Source: CAVZMI01 sp050011775
GTDB lineage: Bacteria > Bacteroidota > Ignavibacteria > UBA10030 > CAVZMI01
NCBI GenBank assembly: GCA_050011775.1
Contig: JBEKIL010000006.1
Coordinates: forward strand, 62,001-126,000
Length of the DNA: 64,000 bases
Direction of reading: 5' to 3'
Position numbers and translations under genes: made by a program. The notes under the pieces were generated by a model that saw nothing but the letters and a program-made list of their open reading frames with translations, ran no database searches and was not told where the DNA came from. This document shows positions 34,179 through 44,326 of the stretch, in pieces. How positions within the stretch are numbered: the stretch's first letter is position 1; every line of letters starts with the position of its first letter.

Positions 34179-36035
34179 ATGAAACACCGCATCACTTCCG
34201 GCATCTTTACTGCTCTCCTGTTTCTTATAATTACGACATATGCACAGGATTATCTTGAAATCGGCCGTGCTGCCAGACACAAGGGGGATATCGATCTCGC
34301 AATTTCGAGTTTCCTTCGTGCATATGAGCAATCACCACATTCAACTGAAGTAAATTTTGAACTCGGTGACGCATATTATGAAAAAGGAATTCTTGATTCA
34401 GCCGAAATCTATTTAAGAGGTGCAATCAAGTACGACGATGAAAATACAAAAGCTTCTGTCCGTCTTGGGGCGCTCCTAAGCGATACCAAACGGAGCTCCG
34501 AAGCAATTGTGTATTTCAGGAACGCATTGAAGCTCTCGAAAAACGATTTTGATGCAATGCTTGGACTCGGCTTGGCTTATATCGATGTTGATTCAACCGA
34601 CGCCGCAAATCTGACACTCGAAAAAGCAAAATTATTAAATGAAAAGAGTGCACTTCCGTATGTGGGACTGGGACGCGTCTGGGAAAAACAACGCGTCTGG
34701 AATTACGCAATCGATCTCTATCTCAAAGCCATCCAGCTCGATTCAAAAAATGTCGAACCACATGTTGCCCTGGCAAATATTTATCTGAAAACTCGTAAGT
34801 TCCCGGAAGCCATCAAAGAACTTCAGGACGTTATCACGCTCGATCCTGCGAATGCAAATGCATACGATAAAGCGGGACGTGTCTACCTTGCAGCCGCACA
34901 GTCACAATCAGGAAACACAAGATTCTATGTAAACGCAATCGAAATGTTTGCAAAGTTTGTAGAGCTCCGTCCCACAAATCTTGAGGGGTGGATCAGTCTC
35001 GGTAAATCCTATTACGGGAATAAAGACTTCGCTAAAGCAGCCGATGCTTTTCAACATGCACTCCAGGTGAATCCAAACTCTGTCGAAGCACATCGCCTCG
35101 CGGGGTATGCGTACTATTTTGGGAAAGAATATTCAAAAGCCGTGGAATCACTGAACTGGATTATCAATTCTTCGCCGGGAACAAAGGCAGCCTCATCCGA
35201 TGATCATTACCGGTTGGCTGTTTCATATTTCGGATTAAAAGATACGGTAAATGCAATTATTCATTATGAAACAGCCGTCACCGATACTACACAGATCGAG
35301 GCGATGAACGAACTTGCCAGAATTTACATGGCACAGGGGAATTTTGACAAGGCGGTGAAAACTTTCGATCGATATATCGCTCTTAATCCGAATAATCCGG
35401 CTGCATATTACAACATCGGTATCACGCTGATGTCGATGAGGCGATACTCCGATGCAATAAATTATTTTAGGCATGGTTCTGAACTTAATCCCGACTTCCT
35501 ACAATTTTACATCAATATAGGTTCATGCCAAGCAAATAACCAGGATTACTCGGAAGCCATAAAAACATATGAATCTGCCCTCAACCGGATCGAATCGGCT
35601 CCCCAGGGTAAGTACAAGAATTCCGATATCGGCGATGTTTATTATTATTATGGGGGGGTACTTCTTGTATCCCAGCGATACTCATCCGCAATGCAAACTT
35701 TCTTAAAAGCTCTCAGGTATCGAAAAGACGATACACAGATTCATATCCTCTACGGACAGGCGGCTGTTTTCTCATTTGATCGAACTAAAGAAGATGAATT
35801 ACGTCGAAAAGCCGAGGATGCAACACGTCACCTCAGACAAGCTCTCGTGCTTGAGCCAAACAACACAGAAGCGATGTTCTGGCTCGCCCAGATCCTCATA
35901 CAGAGCCGTGTGACAGGCGAGTTCCCTGAAAACAAGAAAAAAACTGCAGAGGCAATCGATCTCCTTAAAAGGGCAAAACAATTGAATCCGCGGGATTCTA
36001 AAATTCAGAAATTCCTTGATTCTCTGGTTGGATAA
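34179..36035 (+). CDS. large TPR-repeat protein
   Basis: 618 aa. Signal peptide of about 22 residues (ending TYAQD), then some 13-14 TPR units covering nearly all the rest, for example SFLRAYEQSPHSTEVNFELG and KTFDRYIALNPNNPAAYYNI. AAGGAG ribosome site. An exported scaffold probably working at the periplasmic side with the TonB genes just upstream; the partner is unknown. It ends before a clear terminator. Confidence 0.85.
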   Translation: MKHRITSGIFTALLFLIITTYAQDYLEIGRAARHKGDIDLAISSFLRAYEQSPHSTEVNFELGDAYYEKGILDSAEIYLRGAIKYDDENTKASVRLGALLSDTKRSSEAIVYFRNALKLSKNDFDAMLGLGLAYIDVDSTDAANLTLEKAKLLNEKSALPYVGLGRVWEKQRVWNYAIDLYLKAIQLDSKNVEPHVALANIYLKTRKFPEAIKELQDVITLDPANANAYDKAGRVYLAAAQSQSGNTRFYVNAIEMFAKFVELRPTNLEGWISLGKSYYGNKDFAKAADAFQHALQVNPNSVEAHRLAGYAYYFGKEYSKAVESLNWIINSSPGTKAASSDDHYRLAVSYFGLKDTVNAIIHYETAVTDTTQIEAMNELARIYMAQGNFDKAVKTFDRYIALNPNNPAAYYNIGITLMSMRRYSDAINYFRHGSELNPDFLQFYINIGSCQANNQDYSEAIKTYESALNRIESAPQGKYKNSDIGDVYYYYGGVLLVSQRYSSAMQTFLKALRYRKDDTQIHILYGQAAVFSFDRTKEDELRRKAEDATRHLRQALVLEPNNTEAMFWLAQILIQSRVTGEFPENKKKTAEAIDLLKRAKQLNPRDSKIQKFLDSLVG

Positions 36036-36060
36036 TCTTTTCACTTATCAGAAAAATCTG

Positions 36061-36090
36061 AGGGAGGGACTTGCGTTCCTCCCTTTTTTG
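36061..36090 (+). terminator. intrinsic terminator after the TonB/TPR operon
   Basis: GGGAGG (36062-36067) pairs with CCTCCC (36078-36083), loop of 10 nt, followed directly by TTTTTT. It lies between the TPR gene (stop 36035) and the amino-acid permease (start 36129), so it ends the 29.1-36.0 kb transcript. Confidence 0.8.
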
Positions 36091-36128
36091 TTTAATTTTG
36101 TGTCAATTCATAATTGGAGATCGTATTT

Positions 36129-37652
36129 ATGTGGAATCAACTGTTTGCCAAGAAGCCGCTCTCGCTGCTGTTGGAAGAAATGAAGGGGGAAAACCGGTTG
36201 CGCCGCGTACTTGGACCCGTAACACTCACAAGTCTCGGTGTCGGCGCTATCATCGGAACCGGTATATTCGTTCTGACCGGCGTCGGCGCGCACGACAAGG
36301 CGGGTCCGGCTCTCATCCTTTCGTTTGCTACGTCGGGTATTGCATGCACCTTCGCTGCTTTATGCTATGCAGAATTCGCTTCAATGGCACCTGTCGCCGG
36401 CTCGGCATACACCTATGCATATGCAACACTCGGTGAGCTATTCGCCTGGATCATCGGCTGGGACCTCGTGCTCGAATATGCCGTCGGCTCTGCAACGGTG
36501 GCGCACGGTTGGTCTGCTCACTTTCAGGATCTCTTTCGAAGTTTCGGAATTCATACTCCCGCATCGCTCTCATCTGCCCCATTCGATTTCGATCTTGTAT
36601 CGGGAAAAATACTTGTGACCGGCTCATACTTCGACCTTCCAGCAATCATCATCACGGCTATTATCACGGCAATTCTTGTTAAGGGCATTCGCGAGAGCGC
36701 TTCGTTCAATGCCGGAATGGTCATTGTGAAACTCACAATTGTGTTATTCGTCATTGTCGCCGGTGCATTCTTCATCGACCCGAATAACTGGCAACCGTTT
36801 GCACCATATGGATTCACAGGCATCAGCTTTTTTGGGAAGACACTATTCGGACAAACATCCACAAGCGGAGCTCCATTAGGAATGCTTGCCGGAGCCGCCA
36901 TTATTTTCTTTGCATATATCGGCTTCGATTCCGTCTCGACACATGCTGAAGAGGCACGACGACCCCATCACGATGTTCCTATCGGCATCATCGCATCACT
37001 TCTCATATGCACTGTCCTGTACATTGCGGTATCCGCCGTTCTTACAGGTATGGTGCCGTATGATAAAATCGATATAAACGCACCCGTGGCAAACGCCTTT
37101 ATGCAGAAAGGATTACCTTGGGCTCAACGGCTTATCGACATCGGGGCAATCACCGGGATCACTTCCGTATTGCTTGTCATGATGCTCAGTCAGCCACGTG
37201 TACTTCTCGCAATGGCGCGAGATGGTATGGTGCCCCCGAGCATCTTTGGTGCAGTACACCCAAAATTCAGAACCCCATGGAAATCCACCATACTCACCGG
37301 CTTATTTGTAGGTACAATGTCCGCCCTTCTACCGCTGCGTGTGCTGGCAGAACTGACGAATATCGGAACACTTCTGGCGTTCGTGATCGTATGTACGGCA
37401 GTGCTGATCATGCGTAGAACGCATCCGAATGCCGAACGACCGTTCCGCTCACCGTGGGTTCCTTTTGTACCGATCATGGGAATCCTCTCATGCCTCCTGC
37501 TGATGTTCTCACTGCCGGCGGAAAACTGGTGGCGACTTATTGTGTGGCTGCTGATCGGATTCACAATCTATTTCTCATACGGACGCCGACACAGCATTAT
37601 GGCGCGAATACGCAAGGGTGAAGTCGTTAGTCCACCGGAAGTGAATATGTAG
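36129..37652 (+). CDS. APC-family amino-acid permease (cationic amino-acid transporter-like)
   Basis: 507 aa from the ATG at 36129 (GGAG upstream). About 13 membrane helices. The APC signature of helix 1 (LTSLGVGAIIGTGIFVLTG) and helix 6-like (AAIIFFAYIGFDSVSTHAEEA) are typical of YfnA/CAT transporters. A long family-typical amphipathic loop sits after helix 4. It is followed at 2 bp by another APC permease. Substrate unknown; cationic or branched amino acids are usual for the family. Confidence 0.93.
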   Translation: MWNQLFAKKPLSLLLEEMKGENRLRRVLGPVTLTSLGVGAIIGTGIFVLTGVGAHDKAGPALILSFATSGIACTFAALCYAEFASMAPVAGSAYTYAYATLGELFAWIIGWDLVLEYAVGSATVAHGWSAHFQDLFRSFGIHTPASLSSAPFDFDLVSGKILVTGSYFDLPAIIITAIITAILVKGIRESASFNAGMVIVKLTIVLFVIVAGAFFIDPNNWQPFAPYGFTGISFFGKTLFGQTSTSGAPLGMLAGAAIIFFAYIGFDSVSTHAEEARRPHHDVPIGIIASLLICTVLYIAVSAVLTGMVPYDKIDINAPVANAFMQKGLPWAQRLIDIGAITGITSVLLVMMLSQPRVLLAMARDGMVPPSIFGAVHPKFRTPWKSTILTGLFVGTMSALLPLRVLAELTNIGTLLAFVIVCTAVLIMRRTHPNAERPFRSPWVPFVPIMGILSCLLLMFSLPAENWWRLIVWLLIGFTIYFSYGRRHSIMARIRKGEVVSPPEVNM

Positions 37653-37654
37653 TT

Positions 37655-39124
37655 ATGAAAGATACAATGACACAACCGATGCCTGTCCGTGAATTTAAAC
37701 GTGCACTCGGGTTGCTCGATTCGACCATGATTGTTGCCGGCTCGATGATCGGATCCGGAATATTCATCGTCTCTGCAGATATAGCACGACAGGTCGGCTC
37801 ACCCGGATGGTTGCTTGTCGTCTGGCTTTTCACCAGTTTCCTGACGGTTGCCGCGGCATTGAGTTATGGTGAACTTGCTGCGATGATGCCGAGAGCCGGC
37901 GGCCAGTATGTATATCTTCACGAAGCGTTTGGGCCCATGTGGGGTTTTTTATACGGTTGGACTCTCTTCATGGTCATTCAAACAGGAACAATCGCCGCCG
38001 TCGCCGTAGCATTTGCAAAATATACCGGTGTGCTTCTTCCATGGTTCAGTGAAACACATATTATTCTTACGGTCGGACCTCTATCACTTTCCGCCGCCCA
38101 GATCCTCGGAATAGCATCGATCGCATTCCTCACATGGATAAACACCCTGGGTATCGACAGCGGAAAAATTGTTCAGAACACATTCACCTTTGCAAAAATC
38201 GCGGCGATTATCGGTCTGATACTTCTCGGTATCATCGTCGGTCGCAACCTCCAGGCACTCTCTGCAAATTTTTCTGAGATGTGGAACGCCTCACATATAA
38301 CGACCGATGGAACGGCAGTTCCACTTTCGGGATTTGCCCTCATCACAATCATCGGAACGGCGATGGTGGGTTCATTATTCGCTTCCGATGCGTGGAACAA
38401 CATTACATTTACTGCGGGCGAAGTGAAAAATCCGAAACGGTATATTCCGCTCAGCCTCATCTTCGGCACAGTTCTCGTCGGGGGGTTATATTTTCTTGCA
38501 AATATCACTTATCTGACCGTGATCCCGCTCCACGGAAATCCGGCAGGTGCCGATGTCGCTTCCCGGGGAATTCAATTCGCTACATCGGATCGTGTCGCAA
38601 CCGCCGCTGTCGAGGTAATGTTCGGAAGTGCTGCAGCAATCATTATGGCAATCCTGATCATGGTGTCGACGTTCGGATGCAATAATGGTCTGATCCTCGC
38701 AGGAGCGAGGGTGTACTACGCCATGGCACATGATCGGTTGTTCTTTCGGGCAGCAGGGGTTCTTAATACGAACGGCGTTCCAGCGAGAGCTCTCATTGTG
38801 CAGGGATTCTGGGCTTCAATTCTCACACTATCCGGTTCGTATAACCAACTTCTCGATTATGTGATCTTCGCAGTGCTTATTTTTTATGTACTGACAATCG
38901 GAGGATTGTTTGTTCTTCGCCGCTCCCGCCCTGATACTGAAAGACCATACAGAACGTGGGGATATCCTTTTTTACCTGCGTTTTATATGATTACTGCAAC
39001 GCTTATTGCGGTCGATCTATTGATTTATAAATCGACATACACCTGGCCCGGATTGATAATTGTTCTGGTTGGTATTCCCGTGTTTTTCATAACGCGTTCA
39101 AGGATATCCACGATAGAAAAATGA
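37655..39124 (+). CDS. APC-family amino-acid permease (LAT-like)
   Basis: 489 aa, about 12 membrane helices. Helix 1 is MIVAGSMIGSGIFIVSADIA and a later one is SLFASDAWNNITFTAGEVKNPKR, the layout of L-type or serine/threonine exchangers rather than of the CAT type next door. Starts 2 bp after the previous stop; a start at ATG 37667 is also possible. Both permeases are likely co-transcribed and may share a substrate pathway. Confidence 0.92.
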   Translation: MKDTMTQPMPVREFKRALGLLDSTMIVAGSMIGSGIFIVSADIARQVGSPGWLLVVWLFTSFLTVAAALSYGELAAMMPRAGGQYVYLHEAFGPMWGFLYGWTLFMVIQTGTIAAVAVAFAKYTGVLLPWFSETHIILTVGPLSLSAAQILGIASIAFLTWINTLGIDSGKIVQNTFTFAKIAAIIGLILLGIIVGRNLQALSANFSEMWNASHITTDGTAVPLSGFALITIIGTAMVGSLFASDAWNNITFTAGEVKNPKRYIPLSLIFGTVLVGGLYFLANITYLTVIPLHGNPAGADVASRGIQFATSDRVATAAVEVMFGSAAAIIMAILIMVSTFGCNNGLILAGARVYYAMAHDRLFFRAAGVLNTNGVPARALIVQGFWASILTLSGSYNQLLDYVIFAVLIFYVLTIGGLFVLRRSRPDTERPYRTWGYPFLPAFYMITATLIAVDLLIYKSTYTWPGLIIVLVGIPVFFITRSRISTIEK

Positions 39125-39135
39125 TTTATACTTTT

Positions 39136-39163
39136 TTCACTTCTACTGTATATATGAAGTGAA
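39136..39163. terminator. weak bidirectional stem-loop between convergent genes
   Basis: TTCACTTC (39136-39143) pairs with GAAGTGAA (39156-39163), 8 bp with a 12-nt loop. It lies between the permease stop (39124) and the stop of the patatin gene (39175). T-runs flank only the left side (TTTTTT at 39132), so termination strength is uncertain. Confidence 0.45.
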
Positions 39164-39174
39164 GCTTTCAAGTT

Positions 39175-41946
39175 TCACAGACGGCAACCTATCGTGGCGT
39201 AGATTTGGAAAGGACCGAGGCTGACCGGATTATCGGGCAGATCTCTCCTGAAAATAAAACTGCGGCCAAGTCCGAATTCCGCCGGTCCGATTGGTGTATC
39301 GAGTGCGAGAGTTATACCAAGCCCATGCTGGAAATCCTTAAAACGAATATCCTCGGCAACGCGCCAGACTGAGCCAAGATCATATCGGATGCTTAGATAC
39401 GTATTAAAAAGAAGAGAGATAGGAGACAGCCATCGTGCTTCCAGATTGATCAGGAAAATTTGTCGACCGCGGCCATCTTCGTCACGGAGTCCATTGAAGA
39501 GCCGCTGACCGCCGAAAGTGAATTGCTCCGAGAGCGGAAGCGTTTCATCTCCAAATCCGAACATCACACGCGGATGAATCGTGAGGTGTTTCCCGGGGGT
39601 TCGAAATTGCTCATAAGAAAGGAAGAGTTTTGTATAGGGAACCTCGCTCCCGAGGGCTGTTGTGGCAAATTCATAGTAGAGAGTCATCAGGATACCGTTA
39701 GTCGGGAACGGGTATTTATCCTGTGTATCAACCGTCGATGCTATTCGCAGTGCCGACACGCGATATCGGGACGGCGTATATCCGGCCGTTAATGCTGTTC
39801 CGCTTTTGTCGAGAATCTCATGTTGTTCATACCGACCTTCAACCGACACATTCCCCAACCGCTCAAGCTGTGCTCCGAAACTGAATGCGCCGCCGTATTT
39901 GATCTCTCGATATTCGCCAGTCTGGATACGGTTCCAGCGAGTCGAGGGCAGTCCCAATTCATCGCTGTACGTGTTGATATCCTTGAACCTGTAATAGCCG
40001 CTCAAGTTGAATGAGAGATATGTATTGAAAATCCTGTTGGATTTATATTCAAGTTTATAGATCTGATTCCGTATTCCGCCGATAAAAGTCGCGCCGAATT
40101 CTGTTGCTGTTCCCAGGAAATTCGCATCTCGTCCATCAACAAAAAATTGCAGACCACGTTCATTATCAACGTGCACACCCAATTGGAGAATCTCCGAACT
40201 TCGCTCCTGCACCTTAATGATGAGCACGGGTTTTTTGTTTTCGTACCGAACGAGCAGCATAACCTGCTCGAACAGATTCGTGCTCATCACATTTGTAATC
40301 GATTGAATCGCCCTGTCAATCGTAAATGGTTCTCCCTCATTGAGTGAAACTTCACGGAATACCACGAATAATTTTGTCTTTAAATTCCCTTCAATTCTCC
40401 GATCAATAATTCTTCCCTCATCAATCCGGATCGATGCGATGCCGGTCTGTGTGTCGAATGAGATCGAATCGATCCTTGCGAGAGCATATCCGTGAAGCCG
40501 GTAGATTTCGATTACTTTTTCAAGTGCTGCTGTCGACTCGCGGGTATTGATAATCTTCCCTTTCAACGAAATGAAAGGAATAAGCAGCGTATCGGACGGG
40601 ATAATCGTATTGTTTAAAAATTCTACGCCGGTCAATCGCGGATTCAGTGTGGCTTGAAACGTTACAACAGTTGTCGAATCGCCGTGTTGAATCTCGGCCC
40701 TGACGTCAGAATAGTCTCCCGATGCATACAAGAAATGCAACTGCCGCCGGATTGAAAATTGGGAGATTTCTCCGTTATATATTTGTTGTAAAAGAGTTTT
40801 CTGAAGAGCCGGTAAGCTACCAAGATCACCTTGAAATTTTATTTTTACATTTGATAAAGGTGCATCATCTATTGTTGTTGAAGTATGTACCGTCCTGATT
40901 TTTTGTTTGATCGCCGCAATGGCCGAATCCGCTGCACGCTCGCCCGCATCGATCAATGAATCTACTCCCGAAAAATCGGATGAAGATCGATCTCCGATCA
41001 ATGGAGTGATGGCAACATCTGCTTTCCCCAGTTGAAGCTGATTAGGAACCTGCATCATAATGCTCATGATCTGATCGGCCATTTCCCACGGTTTCTGAAC
41101 CTCATTGCCATTTCGCACTCCACTCGTTACATTCACTGCGATAATAATATCCGCCCCGAACTTCTGAGCCACGTCGACGGGGATATTTGAGATCAACCCG
41201 CCATCAAGCAATAATGTGCTGTCGCGGCTTACGGGACTGAACAGAAGCGGGATCGTTGTACTTGCACGGAGTGCTTCCGTAAGGTCGCCTTGTGACAAAA
41301 TAATCTGACGTCCCGAGATGAGATCTGTCGTGACCGCCCTGAAAGGCACCTTGAGTTCATCGAACGATGAGTCAGGGTGATAAACGGCTTTCAACAGCAA
41401 TCCGTTGAGGAATTTAGTCAGCCTCTGTCCGGTCGAAAATGACGATGGAATAATCGGCTGAAAATCCTTGAACCGGATTGTGAGGAATGATCTCTCTTCT
41501 GCCTGCCGTTGATCGAGAAATAAATCCGAGCGTCGTGCCTCGTCACTAAATGAGAGTACATCGCTCCAATTGACAGTGTCTGCAATCGCCTGCAACTCCG
41601 CCGGTGAATACCCCGAAGCATATAAACCGCCGACAATACTTCCCATGCTCGTACCAATAATAAGATTGATGGGTATTCCATGTTTTTCAAGCGATTTCAA
41701 GACGCCGATATGTGCCAACCCGCGGGCTGCTCCACCGCTTAGGACAAGAGCTACTTTTGGTTCTTTGAAGGTCTTAGTTGGAAGAATCGTCGATGTGCGT
41801 TTTTGCATGGGGCCGTATTCCGGCAGCACAATCGTCGATGGCTGAGCGTGAAGACACCATGCCCATAAAACAATGAGAATTACCGGGATATATCTGATAG
41901 GTGGCAAATGGCGATTCATTATATTGAGTCGGGTATGGGGTTTCAT
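39175..41946 (-). CDS. patatin-like phospholipase with POTRA and BamA-type beta-barrel
   Basis: 923 aa. Signal peptide about 1-34. Patatin domain about 60-340: oxyanion GGAARG (71-76), nucleophile S100 in GTSMG, and catalytic D248 in DGG. It is followed by a POTRA-like region (about 400-560) and a C-terminal surface-antigen/BamA-type barrel (about 580-923) ending with a hydrophobic terminal residue. This is the PlpD/FplA-like type of autotransported phospholipase (type Vd) at the outer membrane. It should hydrolyse lipid ester bonds at the cell surface or periplasmic face. An ATG at 41919 is an alternative start. Divergent from the repressor gene at 42068. Confidence 0.93.
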   Translation of the reverse strand: MKPHTRLNIMNRHLPPIRYIPVILIVLWAWCLHAQPSTIVLPEYGPMQKRTSTILPTKTFKEPKVALVLSGGAARGLAHIGVLKSLEKHGIPINLIIGTSMGSIVGGLYASGYSPAELQAIADTVNWSDVLSFSDEARRSDLFLDQRQAEERSFLTIRFKDFQPIIPSSFSTGQRLTKFLNGLLLKAVYHPDSSFDELKVPFRAVTTDLISGRQIILSQGDLTEALRASTTIPLLFSPVSRDSTLLLDGGLISNIPVDVAQKFGADIIIAVNVTSGVRNGNEVQKPWEMADQIMSIMMQVPNQLQLGKADVAITPLIGDRSSSDFSGVDSLIDAGERAADSAIAAIKQKIRTVHTSTTIDDAPLSNVKIKFQGDLGSLPALQKTLLQQIYNGEISQFSIRRQLHFLYASGDYSDVRAEIQHGDSTTVVTFQATLNPRLTGVEFLNNTIIPSDTLLIPFISLKGKIINTRESTAALEKVIEIYRLHGYALARIDSISFDTQTGIASIRIDEGRIIDRRIEGNLKTKLFVVFREVSLNEGEPFTIDRAIQSITNVMSTNLFEQVMLLVRYENKKPVLIIKVQERSSEILQLGVHVDNERGLQFFVDGRDANFLGTATEFGATFIGGIRNQIYKLEYKSNRIFNTYLSFNLSGYYRFKDINTYSDELGLPSTRWNRIQTGEYREIKYGGAFSFGAQLERLGNVSVEGRYEQHEILDKSGTALTAGYTPSRYRVSALRIASTVDTQDKYPFPTNGILMTLYYEFATTALGSEVPYTKLFLSYEQFRTPGKHLTIHPRVMFGFGDETLPLSEQFTFGGQRLFNGLRDEDGRGRQIFLINLEARWLSPISLLFNTYLSIRYDLGSVWRVAEDIRFKDFQHGLGITLALDTPIGPAEFGLGRSFIFRRDLPDNPVSLGPFQIYATIGCRL

Positions 41947-42025
41947 TCAGTTTGTCTCGTAACTTATAAAAAATCGCTTCGAAATGCAAAAGATACTTGA
42001 CTTCACCTCTAAAATTACGTATTAT

Positions 42026-42051
42026 TGATACACGACATTTTTGTCATATCA
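42026..42051. promoter_or_regulatory. dyad operator candidate for the LexA/CI-like repressor
   Basis: Inner arms GACA (42034-42037) and TGTC (42042-42045) with a 4-nt centre, and outer arms TGATA (42026-42030) and TATCA (42047-42051). The dyad ends 16 bp before the repressor start and lies in the divergent promoter region. Autoregulation is the expected behaviour for this family; the exact site is inference. Confidence 0.5.
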
Positions 42052-42067
42052 TGAAGCGGGAGACGTC

Positions 42068-42712
42068 ATGCGACAGCATATCGGTGAAAGAATAAAGAAT
42101 GCGCGGGAAGCAGGCGGTCTGCTTCAGGCTGAACTTGCCCGTAAACTCCAGGTCACACCGCGGACAATCCAGAGGTGGGAAAGAGGTGAACAGATACCCG
42201 ACGCCGATAAAATTCTGAAAATCGCCCACCTGACACATGCGCAGTCACAATGGCTGCTCACCGGCGAAGGTAGTATGTATGTTCCCGAGCAACGTTCCGT
42301 TGATCGTCACGCCGAAGTGAATCTCCACCGGGTTGGTCTGGTGAAGGTACCGCTCCTTGCCTCTGTTCCCGGCGGACGGCCAGCATTGATTTTTCATCCT
42401 GATTTTGTCGAGCGATATGTAGTCATTGATGATGTGAAAGATCCGTCGGCAATCGGACTTATTGTGCGTGGTCAGAGCATGGCACCCAGACTTGAAGAAG
42501 GAGATATCATTATTGTAAGCCCGAAACGCGAAGCGCGAAGCGGCGATATCTGCGTTATTCGTGTCGGTGATGAAGATACCGTCAAGCGGATAAAATTCGA
42601 GGGTCATTTCATACATCTTATTCCTTTGAATCGCGACTTCGAACCGATGGTTGTGCACAAGAAGGACGTATCATTCATTTGGAAAGTCGTACGTGTGATA
42701 AAAGAGCTTTAA
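42068..42712 (+). CDS. LexA/CI-type repressor: XRE helix-turn-helix plus S24 peptidase
   Basis: 214 aa from the ATG at 42068 (GGGAG, 5-nt spacer); a 9-residue extension lacks this. N-terminal XRE helix-turn-helix (about 5-60; TPRTIQRWERGEQIP) and a C-terminal S24 LexA-like self-cleavage domain with S137 (GQSM) and K173, the normal 36-residue Ser-Lys spacing. Such proteins repress until RecA- or stress-triggered autocleavage. Phage CI and chromosomal versions exist. No phage genes are nearby, so a chromosomal stress repressor is more likely. Confidence 0.9.
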   Translation: MRQHIGERIKNAREAGGLLQAELARKLQVTPRTIQRWERGEQIPDADKILKIAHLTHAQSQWLLTGEGSMYVPEQRSVDRHAEVNLHRVGLVKVPLLASVPGGRPALIFHPDFVERYVVIDDVKDPSAIGLIVRGQSMAPRLEEGDIIIVSPKREARSGDICVIRVGDEDTVKRIKFEGHFIHLIPLNRDFEPMVVHKKDVSFIWKVVRVIKEL

Positions 42713-42812
42713 TAACGCCTGTAAATCATTGACTCTTTTTAACTTGCTTCTCTTTGCCGGAATCTATATCTTTTTAATAAAGTACCACGTCTAACACAAT
42801 AAAAATTGGTCT

Positions 42813-43826
42813 GTGGTAAAATTCTTCGAACAACGCCTAAAAGAACTCTACGCCAATATTGCCGGGAAACGCATTGCGGTGGTGGGCGATCTCATGCTCG
42901 ACAGGTATCTCTGGGGTACCGTCACTCGAATATCACCCGAAGCTCCGGTACCGATCGTGGAAGTCGACTATGAATCCTCGCGTCTCGGCGGGGCCGCTAA
43001 TGTCGCCAATAATATCAAATCCCTCGGCGGAATACCCATTCTAATCGGTGTGGCCGGTAACGATCCCGCGGCCGGCATCCTCAGGTCGATCATGGAAGAA
43101 AACGGATTCCCGACCGAGGGGTTGATCATCGACGAGCGGCGGCCGACAACGGTGAAAACCCGTGTGATCGCCCATAATCAGCATGTCGTGAGAATCGATC
43201 AGGAAGCGAAACACGATATATCTCCATTTCTCCAGCAGCAGGTGCTCGCGTATCTCCGGTCGCAGATCTATTCGATCGATGCGATGATTATCGAAGATTA
43301 TAACAAAGGAGTAATCGCCAATGATCTGATTGCTCCGCTGATTCAGCTCGCAAACGACTATCGGAAAACTGTAACCGTGGATCCGAAATTCAACAATTTT
43401 TTCAACTTCAAGAATGTCACAGTATTCAAACCGAATCGTAACGAAGTCGAAGAAGCCCTTGGAATGAAATTCTATAATGAAAAAATAGTCGAAGAAGCCG
43501 GTAAAATTCTGCTGGAAAAATTAAATGCACGATATGTGCTGCTCACGCGGGGAGAAAAAGGAATGTCCCTTTTTGAACGTGAAGGGAATGCAACGCATAT
43601 GCCGACAAAAGCACTCGAGGTCGCCGATGTCTCCGGCGCCGGGGATACGGTGATTTCGACGCTCACGATGGTCCTTGCCGGCGGAGGTTCAATTCAAGAG
43701 GCAGCTACACTGGCCAATTATGCAGGCGGAGTTGTATGCGGCGAGATCGGTATCGTCCCGATCACTCTTGATGGATTGACACAAGCGGCCACCAACGATA
43801 ATGATCCTCTGAATACGGGAGTATGA
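42813..43826 (+). CDS. rfaE1: D-glycero-beta-D-manno-heptose-7-phosphate kinase (HldE kinase half)
   Basis: 337 aa, GTG start, no obvious Shine-Dalgarno. PfkB/ribokinase fold with the GGAANVANNIKSLGG sugar-binding segment (about 53-67), PKFNNFFNFKNVTVFKPNRNE motif near 190-210 and the catalytic anion-hole GAGDTV (about 275-280). It phosphorylates heptose-7-P on O1 in ADP-heptose synthesis for LPS. In E. coli this is fused to the adenylyltransferase as HldE; here the halves are separate genes overlapping by 4 bp. Confidence 0.95.
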   Translation: MVKFFEQRLKELYANIAGKRIAVVGDLMLDRYLWGTVTRISPEAPVPIVEVDYESSRLGGAANVANNIKSLGGIPILIGVAGNDPAAGILRSIMEENGFPTEGLIIDERRPTTVKTRVIAHNQHVVRIDQEAKHDISPFLQQQVLAYLRSQIYSIDAMIIEDYNKGVIANDLIAPLIQLANDYRKTVTVDPKFNNFFNFKNVTVFKPNRNEVEEALGMKFYNEKIVEEAGKILLEKLNARYVLLTRGEKGMSLFEREGNATHMPTKALEVADVSGAGDTVISTLTMVLAGGGSIQEAATLANYAGGVVCGEIGIVPITLDGLTQAATNDNDPLNTGV

Positions 43827-44302
43827 TGGGACAGGTTGTGACGGTCAGGGAATTTCTTCCTCTCCGGGCTGAATTACGGCGCGAAGGAAAACGATTGGTG
43901 TTCACCAACGGCGTGTTCGATATTCTTCATCGCGGACATATAGAGTATCTCAACCAGGCCCGACTTTTAGGAGATAGACTCTTCGTCGGCGTCAACAGCG
44001 ATGAATCGACACGACGGATTAAAGGGGAAAAGCGGCCGATCGTCCCGCAAAACGATCGGATATTCGTTCTATCAAATCTCCAATCGGTCGATTACGTCGG
44101 CATATTCGACGAGGATACTCCATACGAATTAATTTCGACAATCGTCCCTGATATACTCGTGAAAGGAGCCGACTGGTCGATTGATAAGGTGGTCGGAAAA
44201 GACATTGTTGAAGCCGCCGGAGGACGTGTCCTTACAATCCCATTTGTTGCAGATCGTTCAACAACAAATATCGTTCAGCGAATCATTGAACGCTACTGCT
44301 GA
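43823..44302 (+). CDS. rfaE2: heptose-1-phosphate adenylyltransferase (HldE transferase half)
   Basis: 159 aa, a nucleotidyltransferase of the HxGH type: FTNGVFDILHRGHIEYL holds HRGH at about 35-38, and the distal loop is DRSTTNIVQRI. It transfers AMP to heptose-1-phosphate, giving ADP-heptose. The start overlaps rfaE1 (ATGA). Together with the kinase it shows the cell makes heptose-containing LPS core or signalling heptose. Confidence 0.95.
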   Translation: MMGQVVTVREFLPLRAELRREGKRLVFTNGVFDILHRGHIEYLNQARLLGDRLFVGVNSDESTRRIKGEKRPIVPQNDRIFVLSNLQSVDYVGIFDEDTPYELISTIVPDILVKGADWSIDKVVGKDIVEAAGGRVLTIPFVADRSTTNIVQRIIERYC

Positions 44303-44326
44303 CCGACCTCTTCAGGTTGAGGCATC

